DNA of 40,389 bases, taken from positions 1 to 40,389 of the forward strand of contig NZ_CAKKMF010000042.1 of the NCBI RefSeq assembly GCF_918697925.1. Direction: 5' to 3'. The position numbers and the translations under genes were made by a program. The DNA is from Arthrobacter sp. Bi26. Lineage in GTDB: Bacteria > Actinomycetota > Actinomycetes > Actinomycetales > Micrococcaceae. Below are positions 1 through 9,257 of the stretch, in pieces. The notes under the pieces are model-generated. The model saw nothing but the letters and a program-made list of their open reading frames with translations. It was not told where the DNA came from and searched no databases. Positions within the stretch are counted from its first letter, which is position 1, and each line of letters begins with the position of its first letter.

Positions 1-76
1 GGGAAAGGGAAGGTTAACCCAAGGTGATAGGCCCAGCGAGCGGCGGCCATGGTGAGTGTCGTTTGTCCCACACGGG

Positions 77-211
77 GCGCACCGAAGGTGAGCCGGCCGC
101 AGGACCGCAATCGCCGCTTTGCAAAGGAGCGCACCGAACGTGAGCCGACCGCAAGGCCGACGCCGGTGCTTTGCGAAGGAGCGCATCGCCGACTGAGGCC
201 GCCCGCGGCCG
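77..211. repeat. 52-bp direct tandem repeat, about 2.5 copies
   Basis: Copies at 77-128 and 129-180 both begin GCGCACCGAA and both end in a CTTTGC(A/G)AAGGA block. A degenerate third copy starts at 181 with GCGCATCGCC. The copies differ at scattered positions, so this is not a recent exact duplication. CTTTGCAAAG in the first copy is itself a palindrome. No function is apparent. Confidence 0.7.
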
Positions 212-246
212 AAGGAGGTGTCTAAGCGACGGCAAAGCAGCGGTGG

Positions 247-346
247 CGGGCGAAGCCCGGAAGAACTTGCGGGAGCGTCGCAGCGGGAACCGCGAAAAGT
301 GCAGGAGCGTCGCAGTGGGAACCGCAGAACCTGCGGGAGCGTCGGT
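247..346. repeat. 32-bp tandem repeat abutting the stop codon of the siderophore operon
   Basis: Two full units at 269-300 and 301-332 share the core GAGCGTCGCAG(C/T)GGGAACCGC. A truncated third unit at 333-346 runs up to the TAA of the siderophore-interacting protein. A partial unit is visible before 269. In the transcript these lie immediately 3' of the last operon gene, where they could form structure or be an intergenic repeat family. Confidence 0.7.
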
Positions 347-1477
347 TTACAGCTCGGCCTTGCCCTGCCGCCAGTACCCCATGAACGCAACCTGCTTCCG
401 GTCGATCCCCACGTCCCGCACAAGGTACCGGCGCAGCTCCTTGACGGTGCCCGCTTCGCCGGCAATCCAGGCGTAGAACGGCAGGGCGCCGGCGGGCTTG
501 TCAGGGTTTTTGCTGGCTCCGATCGCCGCGGCGTCCATCCGGGCGGGGGTCTCCCAAAGGATGTCCCGGTCCACGTTGACGTCATCGGGCTCCGGCCCGG
601 CCCCGCCGGCGGCGGCCTTGATGCCCACCCAGCCGGGTTCGGGAACAGCGGCGCGGACGGCTTCCTGCAGGAGTTCGCCGTGCGGGCGTGAGCGGCCAAT
701 CGAGGCGCCGCGTGCCAGCCAGGTGATTTCGACGTCCGCGTCCGACAACAGATCCAGGAAGTCGCCGGCCTCGGGGACTTCAAGGAACGCCTGCCCGCTC
801 ATGTACGACGGGAGGCTTTCCAGGATGGCGCTGATGGCCGGAACGGCGGTCTCGTCACCTGCAAGCAGTACCCGCTGGGCCAGGCCCGGCCGCCATTCGA
901 TGCCGGAGTAGGTCTCCGCCGTGACACAGTGCGCGGCCCGGTTGTTGGGTCCGATGATGGTGAGGGCGTCCCCCGGCTTGGCGTTCAGGGCCCAGTTCGC
1001 GGCGGGTCCGCCGTTGCCGGCGGCATCGAAGTGCAGCACGAAGTCGACGTCGATCTCCGGGTAGACGGCGTCGAGGCGTTCCTGCCGCACGGTGTAGGTG
1101 CGCATGGAGCCGCGGATCGCGGGATCCATGGCCAGCCATTCCTGGTACCAGCCGGACTGCTCCATCGCGAACACCGGCAGCGGCAGCGCCGTGCCGTCCC
1201 CGGCGAGGGACGGGATCATCAGCTTCACGCGTAGGTCCAGGGTTCCCCCGTGGACGCCGAAGTCACGCAGCGAGTACCCACCGAAGGTGACGCGGCGGAA
1301 ATTGGGGCTGAGCTGCTGCACCGCGGCGACCGTCACGTCGAACGCCAGGGTCATCGGCTGGGTGGCCGGTTGGTCCCTGACCGCCGAAGGCGCGCGGCGT
1401 GCCCGCGCCTGGTTGAGGTCTACTGTCGTGCCGTCCGTTGCACTGCTGTTTGTTGCAGTGCTGCTAACTGCCCTCAT
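347..1477 (-). CDS. Siderophore-interacting protein (FAD-dependent ferric-siderophore reductase)
   Basis: This 376-residue protein belongs to the SIP/ViuB family of cytosolic flavoproteins, which reduce ferric siderophores to release iron after import. Residues 1-40 are a low-complexity leader. The FAD-binding barrel follows, with RTYTVR at 126-131 as the flavin-contacting motif, then the C-terminal NAD(P)H domain with LLAGDETAVPAI at 204-215, AWIAGEAG near 346-353 and the family-typical ending MGYWRQG at 366-372. The ATG overlaps the stop codon of the ATPase gene (ATGA), so it is the last gene of the siderophore operon and translationally coupled. A later Met at residue 42 could also start the conserved domain. 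Family assignment is secure; the siderophore is unknown. Confidence 0.93.
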   Translation of the reverse strand: MRAVSSTATNSSATDGTTVDLNQARARRAPSAVRDQPATQPMTLAFDVTVAAVQQLSPNFRRVTFGGYSLRDFGVHGGTLDLRVKLMIPSLAGDGTALPLPVFAMEQSGWYQEWLAMDPAIRGSMRTYTVRQERLDAVYPEIDVDFVLHFDAAGNGGPAANWALNAKPGDALTIIGPNNRAAHCVTAETYSGIEWRPGLAQRVLLAGDETAVPAISAILESLPSYMSGQAFLEVPEAGDFLDLLSDADVEITWLARGASIGRSRPHGELLQEAVRAAVPEPGWVGIKAAAGGAGPEPDDVNVDRDILWETPARMDAAAIGASKNPDKPAGALPFYAWIAGEAGTVKELRRYLVRDVGIDRKQVAFMGYWRQGKAEL

Positions 1478-2304
1478 GGGACCAACTCCAGGGTTGCTGT
1501 TTCGGCTTGTGGGAAATCGGTGTGGTGCCGGCCGAGCGGAATGATCAGCGGCGTGCCGGAAATGGGATCGGGCAGCACCCGCGAGTCCAGGCCGAAGACG
1601 TCACGGACCAGGTCCTCGGTGACCACGTCGGCGGCGGTGCCCTCGGCCACGATCCTGCCGGCCTTCATGGCGATCACGTGGTCCGCGTACCGGGCCGCCA
1701 GGTTCAGGTCGTGCAGGACGATTGCCACGGTGGTGCCGCGCTGCCGGTTCAGGTCGGTGACCAGGTCCAGGACCTCCACTTGGTGGGCCAGATCCAGGTA
1801 GGTGGTGGGCTCGTCGAGCAGGAGCACCTCGGTTTCCTGGGCAAGCGCCATCGCGATCCACACGCGCTGGCGTTGCCCGCCCGAGAGTTCGTCGACGTTC
1901 CGCTCGGAGAGTTCCAGCGTTTCGGTGGTTTCGAGCGCCCGCTGCACGGCTAGATCGTCGGCTGCGCTCCAGCTGCGGAAGAAGCCCTGGTGCGGGTAGC
2001 GGCCGCGGCCCACGAGGTCCCGGACCAGAATGCCGTCCGGGGCGGTGGGGTGCTGCGGGAGCAGGCCGAGGATGCGGGCGAGTTCCCTGGCAGGGCGGGA
2101 ATGAATGTCCTTGCCGTCGAGGGTCACGGTACCGCGGGCTGGCTTCAGCAGCCTGGACAGGCCGCGCAGGAGCGTGGATTTTCCGCAGGCGTTGGCGCCC
2201 ACGATCATCGTCACTTTGCCCTCGGGGATCTCCGCCGTGAGGTCTTCCACCACCCGGCGCTGGTCGTACTGCAGCGTCAGGTTCTTGGCGTTGAGAACTG
2301 CCAT
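1474..2304 (-). CDS. Iron-siderophore ABC transporter ATP-binding protein (FecE/FepC-like)
   Basis: This 276-residue ATPase powers the importer. Visible motifs in order are Walker A GANACGKST (36-44), Q-loop LLPQH (81-85), signature LSGGQRQR (140-147), Walker B LLLDEPT (161-167) and the H-loop LHDLN (197-201). The Walker A has Ala where most relatives have Gly in GPNGCGKST, which still satisfies GxxxxGKS. The frame is open further upstream, but the ATG at 2304 has an AAAGGA ribosome site and begins the conserved sequence, one base after the stop codon of the upstream permease. The 3' end overlaps the reductase gene. Confidence 0.95.
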   Translation of the reverse strand: MAVLNAKNLTLQYDQRRVVEDLTAEIPEGKVTMIVGANACGKSTLLRGLSRLLKPARGTVTLDGKDIHSRPARELARILGLLPQHPTAPDGILVRDLVGRGRYPHQGFFRSWSAADDLAVQRALETTETLELSERNVDELSGGQRQRVWIAMALAQETEVLLLDEPTTYLDLAHQVEVLDLVTDLNRQRGTTVAIVLHDLNLAARYADHVIAMKAGRIVAEGTAADVVTEDLVRDVFGLDSRVLPDPISGTPLIIPLGRHHTDFPQAETATLELVP

Positions 2305-2305
2305 G

Positions 2306-3415
2306 TCAGGCGTCCTTTCGGTTGGCTGTGACCAGGAGCCACAGCAGGAACGGTGCACCGAGCGCGCCTGTGACCACGCCGACCGGAAGGACGGTGCCGT
2401 CCAGCAGCAGGGGGGCGATGTTGGCGGCAAAGTAGTCCGCGGCGAGGACAATCAGGGCGCCGACGAACGCGCCGGCCGGGAGACTCGACTTGCCGGTGAA
2501 GCGGCGCGCGATGGGCCCCGCCAGGAAAGCCACGAAGGCCACGGGCCCGGCTGCTGCCGTGGCGACGGCGGCCAGGGCGACGGCAGCGGCCACCACGCCG
2601 AGCCGGGTGATGCCAACCCGGATGCCGAGTCCGGCGGCGGCATCGTCACCCAGTTCCAGGATCCGGAGGGGGCCGGCGAGGACGGCGACGGCGGGCACCA
2701 GGGCCAGCAGCGCCAGGCCCAGCACGCCGGCGCGGTCCCAGCTGGCGGAGTTCAGGGATCCGTTCAGCCAGATCAGGACTTCGGCCGCGGTGCGGATGTC
2801 GGCCCGCGTCATGAGGAAATTGACCACGGCGTTCAGTGCCGCGGCGATGCCGATGCCGGCAAGGATCAGCCGGCCCCCGGCTGCGTTGCCACGGTTGCCG
2901 CCGCCTGATCCGAGGGAACCGCTCCGGGAGATTGTGTAGATCAGGACGGCTACTGCCATGGCCCCGCACAGCGCCGCGCCGGAAACGGCGGCGTCGGAGG
3001 CCCCGAAGACGACGATGGCGGTGACGGCGGCCGCACTGGCCCCGTAGCTGATGCCGATGACGTCGGGACTGGCCAGCGGGTTTCGCAGCATGGTCTGGAA
3101 CAAGGTTCCCGAGAGCCCGAAGGCAACCCCGATCATGGTGCCGACGACTGCCCTCGGGAGCTTGTTCTCCATCACGATGAAGCTGGCGCCGGGGATTTTC
3201 CCGCCACCGGTGAGGTGGGCCGTGAGGATCCTGAAGAAGTCCGGGATGGTGACGGTGTAACTGCCCAGCAGGATGCTGACGGCGAGGAGCACCACGACGG
3301 CGAAGGCGAGGAGGGCCGTGCGGCTCATGAACCGGGCATTGCCTGCCAGTTGGCGCTCCGCGGGGGCGTTGTCTCCCAGCTCGTGCCTGACGTTGGCGAG
3401 GTCTGCCCTGCTCAC
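2306..3415 (-). CDS. FecCD-family iron-siderophore permease, second subunit
   Basis: This 369-residue polytopic membrane protein is of the BtuC/FecD type. Hydrophobic segments run through most of its length after a 30-residue polar N-terminus. Family hallmarks are RAVVGTMIGVAFGLSGTLFQ(T)MLRNPLASPDVIG-type sequence near residues 80-115 and GPVAFVAFLAGPIARRF near the C-terminal third, which contacts the ATPase. The start is the GTG at 3415, chosen because it forms a GTGA overlap with the upstream permease and gives the normal family length. An internal Met at residue 30 is less likely. It pairs with the other permease to make the channel. Confidence 0.92.
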   Translation of the reverse strand: MSRADLANVRHELGDNAPAERQLAGNARFMSRTALLAFAVVVLLAVSILLGSYTVTIPDFFRILTAHLTGGGKIPGASFIVMENKLPRAVVGTMIGVAFGLSGTLFQTMLRNPLASPDVIGISYGASAAAVTAIVVFGASDAAVSGAALCGAMAVAVLIYTISRSGSLGSGGGNRGNAAGGRLILAGIGIAAALNAVVNFLMTRADIRTAAEVLIWLNGSLNSASWDRAGVLGLALLALVPAVAVLAGPLRILELGDDAAAGLGIRVGITRLGVVAAAVALAAVATAAAGPVAFVAFLAGPIARRFTGKSSLPAGAFVGALIVLAADYFAANIAPLLLDGTVLPVGVVTGALGAPFLLWLLVTANRKDA

Positions 3416-4479
3416 AGCCCTGCCCCCTTCCCGCGGCGGACCAGCCACACGAAGACGGGCGCACCCACCAGGGCTGTCATGATGCCCGCGGGGACTTCGC
3501 CGGGCAGCAGGATGACACGGCCCACCACGTCCGAGAGCAGGAGCAGCACGGGCGCCAGGACCAGCGAGAAGAGCAGGATCCAGCGGTAGTCCGGGCCGGT
3601 CAGGAAGCGGACGGCGTGCGGAACCACCAGGCCGACGAATCCGATCGGGCCGGCCAGTGCCGTGGCCGAACCGCAAAGCAGCACAATGCCCAGCGCGGTG
3701 ACGCCACGGGCCAGGCCGACGCGCTGGCCCAGGCCGCGGGCAATGTCGTCCCCGAGGGCGAGGCTGTTCAGGATCCGCCCGGTGAACAGGACGATCAGTG
3801 CCCCGGCGGCCAGGAACGGCAGCCCCGGCAGGACCACCGACCAGTCCCGGCCGGCGATCCCGCCGACCTGCCAGAAACGGAACCGGTCCAGGGTGTCCTG
3901 GCTGGAGACCAGGACGACGTTCATCAGCGAATACAGCCCCGCACTCAGGGCCGCGCCGGCCAGTGCCAGCTTGACCGGCGTCGCCCCGTCGCGTCCCATG
4001 GACGCGATCAGATAGACGACGATGGCGGCGGCTGCCGAGCCGATGAACGCGAACCAGATGTAGCCGGTCAGGGACGAAACGCCGAAGACGTAGATCCCGG
4101 TGACCACGGCGAGGGCGGCGCCGGCGTTGACGCCGATGATGCCGGGGTCGGCGAGCGGGTTGCGGGCCACCCCCTGCATGGCCGCGCCCGCCAGCCCGAG
4201 TGCGCCGCCGGCGAGCAGACCCAGCACGGTGCGCGGGATGCGGGCGTGGATGACGGCGTGGTTGCCGTCGGTGGGGTTGAACTGCGTCAGCGCCTGCCAG
4301 ACCGTCCCGAAGGGAACCCCGCGGGCCCCGACAGCCAGCGACGCTGCACAAACCAGAACAAGTACGACGACGGCGGCCAGCAGCCAGGCGGCCTGCTTTG
4401 CGGGGGCTTTCTTCCCGGTGGGGGCCGGCGGTGCGCCGGGCGCACTGGCGGCGGGCGCCGTCGTCGTACTGTTCGTCAT
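3412..4479 (-). CDS. FecCD-family iron-siderophore permease, first subunit
   Basis: This 355-residue protein has about ten hydrophobic segments. The first begins after a 30-residue Thr/Ala/Pro-rich cytoplasmic N-terminus. The FecCD signature RIPRTVLGLLAGGALGLAGA, followed by MQGVARNPLADPGIIGVNAGA, is clear in the first half, and GPIGFVGLVVPHAVR in the second half is the coupling region. The ATG is 10 bp from the stop of the binding-protein gene, and the 3' end overlaps the next permease by four bases. This is a tight operon with coupled translation. Substrate is inferred from the neighbours. Confidence 0.94.
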   Translation of the reverse strand: MTNSTTTAPAASAPGAPPAPTGKKAPAKQAAWLLAAVVVLVLVCAASLAVGARGVPFGTVWQALTQFNPTDGNHAVIHARIPRTVLGLLAGGALGLAGAAMQGVARNPLADPGIIGVNAGAALAVVTGIYVFGVSSLTGYIWFAFIGSAAAAIVVYLIASMGRDGATPVKLALAGAALSAGLYSLMNVVLVSSQDTLDRFRFWQVGGIAGRDWSVVLPGLPFLAAGALIVLFTGRILNSLALGDDIARGLGQRVGLARGVTALGIVLLCGSATALAGPIGFVGLVVPHAVRFLTGPDYRWILLFSLVLAPVLLLLSDVVGRVILLPGEVPAGIMTALVGAPVFVWLVRRGKGAGL

Positions 4480-4489
4480 GGGGAGGGTG

Positions 4490-5596
4490 TTACTTCGCTG
4501 CGGTGACTTTGTCCGCTGCGGTGGCCAGTTGCGGCAGGAACGTATCCAGTGACCACGGCAGGCTCAGCGGCGAGGAAGCGGAGATGGACAGCGTCAGGGT
4601 GTTGTCCGAGTCGGCAACCAGGGCGCCGCTCTTGATGGCCGGGATCTGGCCCAGCAGCGGGTCGGCCTTGATGGCGCCGGTGGTGGCCGCATCCGGCACC
4701 CAGGTCACGAAGATATCCGAGTTGAGTTCGTTGGCCTTTTCGGCGGACCACGGGATGAAGAATTCCTTGGAACCCTTGGAGTTGTCCTCCACAACGGATG
4801 CGAGCTTCATGCCAATTTCGCTGAGGAAGCGCGGGCGGTTGTCGTTGGCCGTGTAGACGTTGACGCCGTCGCTCTTGTCCGGCTCCAGGTTGCCGTAGAT
4901 GAAGGATTTTCCGGCGATCTGCGGGTACTTGGAGACCTTGTCCTTGATGGTGGCCTCGGTGTCGGAGACCAGCTTGGCGGCGTCGGCTTCCTTGCCGAGG
5001 GCCTTCCCGATGATGGTGGTGGAATCCTGCCAGGAGGTGCCATAGGCGACCTCCGGCTGGGCCACGACCGGTGCGATTTCGCTGAGCTTCTTGAAGTCCT
5101 CCTCCGTCAGGCCGGAGTAGGCGCCGAGGATGACGTCCGGATTGAGCTTGGCGATCTCGGTGAAGTTGATGCCGTCGGCCTCGGAGAACTGGACGGGGGC
5201 CTTCGCCGAGCCGAAGCCTGCGCCGAGCTTCTCCAGCGCGGCGTCCTTCCACGGTGTGGAGCCCTTGTCGTTGCCGCCCCATTCGTTCTCGGGGACGCCA
5301 ACGGGAACCACTCCGAGGGCGATGGCAACGTCGTCGTTGACCCAGGAAACGGTAACCACGCGCCTGGGCTGTTCCTTGATGGTGGTCTCGCCGAAGAGGT
5401 GCTTGATGCTGACCGGGAAGGCGATGCTGACCGGCTCGCTGGGGGCGTCCGCCGCCGTCGAACTTGCCGGCCCGGTGGAGCAGGCGGTCAGGGTCAGCGC
5501 GACGGCGGCCAGAAGAACCGCGGCCCGCCCTGCGGTCTTGCGGAGGCGGCGGCCGGCCGGGCGGCCGGCGGAACGGGGGAAGACGGCGGAAGCCAC
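4490..5596 (-). CDS. Iron-siderophore ABC transporter substrate-binding lipoprotein
   Basis: This 368-residue exported receptor begins with a basic region and a hydrophobic stretch ending in the lipobox LTAC, with Cys39 as the lipidation site. The mature part has the two-lobed PBP fold of FepB/FhuD-type proteins. Recognisable segments are RRVVTVSWVNDDVAIALGV in the first lobe and the long linking helix near KLSEIAPVV. The start is GTG at 5596 with AAGGAG four bases upstream. It is the first gene of the leftward iron operon and sits right behind a DtxR/IdeR-like box, so repression by iron is expected. Confidence 0.93.
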   Translation of the reverse strand: MASAVFPRSAGRPAGRRLRKTAGRAAVLLAAVALTLTACSTGPASSTAADAPSEPVSIAFPVSIKHLFGETTIKEQPRRVVTVSWVNDDVAIALGVVPVGVPENEWGGNDKGSTPWKDAALEKLGAGFGSAKAPVQFSEADGINFTEIAKLNPDVILGAYSGLTEEDFKKLSEIAPVVAQPEVAYGTSWQDSTTIIGKALGKEADAAKLVSDTEATIKDKVSKYPQIAGKSFIYGNLEPDKSDGVNVYTANDNRPRFLSEIGMKLASVVEDNSKGSKEFFIPWSAEKANELNSDIFVTWVPDAATTGAIKADPLLGQIPAIKSGALVADSDNTLTLSISASSPLSLPWSLDTFLPQLATAADKVTAAK

Positions 5597-5603
5597 GGAA
5601 CTC

Positions 5604-5646
5604 CTTAGGTAAGTGATGCAAACCTAAGTAAGGCTAGCCTATCCTT
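5604..5646 (-). promoter_or_regulatory. DtxR/IdeR-type iron box(es) for the siderophore operon
   Basis: TAAGTAAGGCTAGCCTATCC (5625-5644) contains the perfect core palindrome AGGCTAGCCT and resembles the DtxR/IdeR consensus TTAGGTTAGSCTAACCTAA. A second, wider pair, TTAGG (5605-5609) and CCTAA (5623-5627), lies between it and the start codon. The site is 30-50 bp upstream of the GTG of the binding-protein gene, where an iron-loaded repressor would block transcription. The regulator gene is not in the window. Confidence 0.75.
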
Positions 5647-5741
5647 TGAGCAATTAGGAAAGGTTTGAGTAACGTAATTGTCTCAATCGTTGGTGCGGCA
5701 CCAGATCCAGCCGCCAAAAAGGCAACGCGGGGAGGGTTGTG

Positions 5742-8700
5742 TCAGCGCAGGACGATGTCCACGGGGTTCGCCTCGGACCGCCAGGAGCCCTCCATGCCTT
5801 GACGTGGGGCAATCACCGGGGCGGTCAGGACGCCGGAGCGGTTGGTGCGCTTGTCCCGCAGGATCTCCGTCACCGACCCCAGGTGCCGGGAGAGGTCAAT
5901 CACGTTCTCCGGCGCGGCCAGCAGCAGCTGGAAGCCGAACTCGTGCAGCGCCTTGATGCCGGCGCCGGCGAATTCCTCGGAGGCGAGCACGAAGGCTTCG
6001 TCCATCATCACGGTGCCGTAGGTAGTGAAGCCCTGTTCGGCGATGCCCAGCTGGTAGCTCAGCGCCGCCGCCATAATGAACGCGGTGAAGCGCTGCCGCT
6101 CGCCGCCGGACATGGAGCCGGTGTCCGCGTGCATGTAGACCTCGGTCTTCTTCGCACCCTTCCCCGCCCCCTTGGGGCCGGCGCCCTGGGCACCGGTACC
6201 CTGCACGTCGCGGTGCTCCTTGCACTGGATGAACAGATGGCCGCGGACGTCCAGCACCTCGGCACGCCAGCGCCGGTCCTCGGGAGTCTGCGAGCCGAGC
6301 CGCTTCACGAGCGTTTCGAGCGACTTGTAGCGGGTGGTGAGCTCGGCGTCGGCGTCCGTCTCCGCCCCGGACACGGCGGCGGACGCCGCATTGACCGGCT
6401 TGCCCGGCCTGGTGTGCCGGACCTTGAGCGCGTTCTGAATGGCGTCCTTGAACTGCTTCGCCGTCGCCGGCAGCGTCTGTTTGATGTCGAGTTCCAGGAA
6501 GCTGCCCTCGTGGAAGTTGACCTCGGACAGGATCCCGTTCAGCGGCAGAATGCGGCTGGTGATGGCGCGGCGCTCCTCGTCCAGAAGGTGCAGCAGGGTG
6601 GAAAAGGATTCGTGGGTCCGCTGGTTGAAGAACTGCCGGAACTCGGCCTCCTGTGCGGGCAGCCCGTCGCTGACAATCGCGTGGTAACGGGATTCGAACT
6701 CCCCCGCGGCGCCGATTGACGTGCCGTGGTCCGCGGAAATCGCCGTGCCCCATTCGCGGACGAAGCCCTCGAAAATCCGGGTGAGGCGCTCCGAGGTGGC
6801 CTGCCCGCGGGACTCGGCCCCATGCAGTTCTGCAAGGAGCCGGGTGCGGACCTGGTTGGCGAGGTTGTCGAGCTCGTGCATCTCCAGGACGTCGCCGAAA
6901 CCGGTGAAGTACGGTTCCAGGGCGGCGACGCCGGCGTCCGACGGCGGCGCCTGCCCCAGCCGGTTCCGTGCCGCGTCGAGCAGCGAATCAGCGGCGGTCA
7001 TGCGCGCATCGAGGGCCTTGTACTCGCTCTGCAGCACGGCCGCGGCCTCAGTGCTGGACTGGTGCTTGTGCCGCGCGGCTTCGATGCTGGCGCGCAGCGG
7101 TTCGAGGTCCGCCTGTGCGGCGAGGGCATCCTTGAGGCGCTGCTCGATCCGGGCGAGCTCCTCCGCGGCCACCGCTGCCGAGACCTGCTCCCAGGGCCGG
7201 TGGTCGTCGGCCACACGGCGCAGGGCATCGAGCTGCCGGGTCATGCCCTGGTGTGACTCTTCCCGGGTTTGCGCCAGTTCGGCAGCCTTGGCAAGTTCCT
7301 GTTGCAGGTCCTCCACCTGGGCCGCCACGAGTTCAAGCTTGGCGGCGTTGTCGAACCCGAGGACGTAGTCCTGCCGTGACGTGAAGCGGTCATCCTTTTC
7401 CACCGTGTGGCGGTTGCGCTTGACCACGCCGCCCAGGCTCAGGCCCTTCTCCAGGCCGGCGAGCTGGTCCGGGTCTTCCACGCACGGGTAGGCGAAGTCG
7501 AGCGCAATCCGTTCGCGGAGCCAGGCACTGGCCTGCGCAAGCGCCTCCGAGTGGGGTCCGGCGTCGGTGAGGAAACTGAGCTTGGTCAGCAGATCGCCAT
7601 CGGCCACGTCCTCGACGGCCAGCGCGCCGCCGGCCAGGGGCCGCGAGACGTCCACGGCACGCAGCGCACCGCGCACGGAGTGGTCGTTGAGGAACCGGGT
7701 GACTGCCGCGAAGTGCTCTCCCGGGACCAGCAGCGTGGTGGCCAGGCTCCGCAGCGCGCGCTCGGCGGCCGGGCGCCACTGTTCCTGGCCCTCGGCGAGG
7801 TCGATCAGCTCGCCGCCGAAGGGCATCTGCTCCTCGGGCACGCCTGTGGCGGCCGCAATGGCGCTGCGGTTTTCAATGCTCGACGGCGGCAGCAGCGACT
7901 TGCGCGTCTTCAGCGAGACAAGCTCCTGCTGGGCCGCGGCAAGTTCGCGCTTCCTGGTGGCGTGGCCGTCAAAGGCCTCGAAGCGCAGTTCCTTGAGCGC
8001 CTCGGAATCGTCCTGGAGCTCGGCCGAGCGTGCCGCGGCGTGCTCATGGGCCTGTTCCCAGCCGGCGGCCGACCACTGGAGTTCGAGCCCGGCGTCGGTC
8101 AGCGCCTTGCGGGTCGCTTCCTCCACCTCCTGCCGGAGCTTGAGCCCCACCCGGGCGTTCTCCCGGGACTGCTCTATCGCGGCAATCGCATTGCCGCCCT
8201 GGTTGTTGTACTCCCCCTCCAGCTGGCGCAGTTCCTTGGCGAAGCCATCGCGGACAGCACGTTCGGCGGCAAGGTCACTGGCCTTCGCCTGGGCGAGCTC
8301 TTTCAACCGGGCCAGGGTCTTCTCACGGACCGTGACAGCGAGCTGCTGCTTATAGGCCTCGAATTCCTCGCCGGACAGGTCCCGCAGCCGGTTCGCGTCC
8401 AGCAGCGCCTGCGCGTATTCCTTGTTCAGCCCGGGGACGGGAGCCAGCTGGTCACGCTGCTGCCGGACGTCCTCGAGGCGCTGCCGGATGGACATGAGGT
8501 TGCTGAATTCCTCCACGACGTCGTCCGCTGCGGCGAGTGTGGCGGGGGCATCGAGAACCTGGTCGCGGAAGAAAGTGTTGACGCTGCCGCCGAGTCCCTT
8601 GCCGGCCTGGATGACGCGCAGCAGCGGGAGGGCCTGATCCGAGTTGATGCCGAGAAGCCGGCGGAAGCGTTCGGCGAAGGCCTTGTGGACGTCGAAGATC

Positions 8701-9257
8701 TGGGCGTCCGGGAAGATCGCGTCGAGCGCGGACTTGGTGAACCGCTTCTCCGCGATGCCCTCGATCGCCGCGAGGTCCAGCGGCTTGTTGTCGATCACGT
8801 AGTACCGGCCGACGCTGGACTCCGTGCCGTTCTTGGGCAGGTCGAACAGCGCCGAGACCGTCACCCGGGTGCCGGCGGCGTTGTCGAAGGTGAGCGCGAC
8901 GGCGGACCAGGTGGCGCCGGGGCGCTGGAACGCACTCGCCGAGCCCTCGCCCACGGCCTTGTCGCCCACCTTGCCGCGCATGTACGTGAACGTGGTGCGC
9001 TTGTCCTCGACAGCGCCTCCGGCCCGCTGCGCCGCGGCTTCGTTGGAGCGGGGACGGGCGTCGAAGACCCGAAGCATGGCGTCGAACAGCGTGGACTTCC
9101 CGACGCCCGAATTGCCGGTCAGCAGTGTGCCGTTGCGGTCCACGTGCATTGTGTGGGCGCCATGGAATGTGCCCCAGTTGACCACCTGGACGAGGACCAG
9201 GCGCATCTGGCCGGGGTTGGTGAGCTCGCCCATCGGCAGCATGGTTGCGATGCTCAC
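5742..9257 (-). CDS. jetC: JetC/MksB-type SMC-like ATPase of a Wadjet condensin
   Basis: This 1171-residue protein is the motor of a Wadjet/MksBEF condensin. Residues 48-56 are a Walker [10 protein letters not shown]. The middle, roughly 270-470 and 640-900, is Glu/Gln/Ala/Arg-rich coiled coil around a hinge. The C-terminal head has the ABC signature [10 protein letters not shown] (1048-1057) and a Walker B ending VMMDEAF (1083-1089). Length and layout match JetC. In characterised Wadjet systems JetABC extrudes DNA loops and JetD cleaves small circular DNA. The GTG start overlaps the jetB stop (GTGA) with AGGAG upstream. No jetD follows; the next gene is the iron operon 145 bp away. Confidence 0.93.
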   Translation of the reverse strand: MSIATMLPMGELTNPGQMRLVLVQVVNWGTFHGAHTMHVDRNGTLLTGNSGVGKSTLFDAMLRVFDARPRSNEAAAQRAGGAVEDKRTTFTYMRGKVGDKAVGEGSASAFQRPGATWSAVALTFDNAAGTRVTVSALFDLPKNGTESSVGRYYVIDNKPLDLAAIEGIAEKRFTKSALDAIFPDAQIFDVHKAFAERFRRLLGINSDQALPLLRVIQAGKGLGGSVNTFFRDQVLDAPATLAAADDVVEEFSNLMSIRQRLEDVRQQRDQLAPVPGLNKEYAQALLDANRLRDLSGEEFEAYKQQLAVTVREKTLARLKELAQAKASDLAAERAVRDGFAKELRQLEGEYNNQGGNAIAAIEQSRENARVGLKLRQEVEEATRKALTDAGLELQWSAAGWEQAHEHAAARSAELQDDSEALKELRFEAFDGHATRKRELAAAQQELVSLKTRKSLLPPSSIENRSAIAAATGVPEEQMPFGGELIDLAEGQEQWRPAAERALRSLATTLLVPGEHFAAVTRFLNDHSVRGALRAVDVSRPLAGGALAVEDVADGDLLTKLSFLTDAGPHSEALAQASAWLRERIALDFAYPCVEDPDQLAGLEKGLSLGGVVKRNRHTVEKDDRFTSRQDYVLGFDNAAKLELVAAQVEDLQQELAKAAELAQTREESHQGMTRQLDALRRVADDHRPWEQVSAAVAAEELARIEQRLKDALAAQADLEPLRASIEAARHKHQSSTEAAAVLQSEYKALDARMTAADSLLDAARNRLGQAPPSDAGVAALEPYFTGFGDVLEMHELDNLANQVRTRLLAELHGAESRGQATSERLTRIFEGFVREWGTAISADHGTSIGAAGEFESRYHAIVSDGLPAQEAEFRQFFNQRTHESFSTLLHLLDEERRAITSRILPLNGILSEVNFHEGSFLELDIKQTLPATAKQFKDAIQNALKVRHTRPGKPVNAASAAVSGAETDADAELTTRYKSLETLVKRLGSQTPEDRRWRAEVLDVRGHLFIQCKEHRDVQGTGAQGAGPKGAGKGAKKTEVYMHADTGSMSGGERQRFTAFIMAAALSYQLGIAEQGFTTYGTVMMDEAFVLASEEFAGAGIKALHEFGFQLLLAAPENVIDLSRHLGSVTEILRDKRTNRSGVLTAPVIAPRQGMEGSWRSEANPVDIVLR

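Larger units (their letters stand above)
1..346. other. Gene-free left edge with tandem repeats
   Basis: I see no credible gene here. The open frames in this stretch have no recognisable domain, no plausible ribosome binding site and a low-complexity composition made by repeats. It lies directly downstream of the stop codon of the leftward siderophore operon, so part of it is probably the 3' untranslated region of that transcript. It holds two unrelated tandem repeat families, listed separately. Confidence 0.6.

Noticed and set aside
77..346. A CRISPR-like array
   Set aside because: The repeats are directly adjacent and degenerate, with no unique spacers of constant length and no cas genes.
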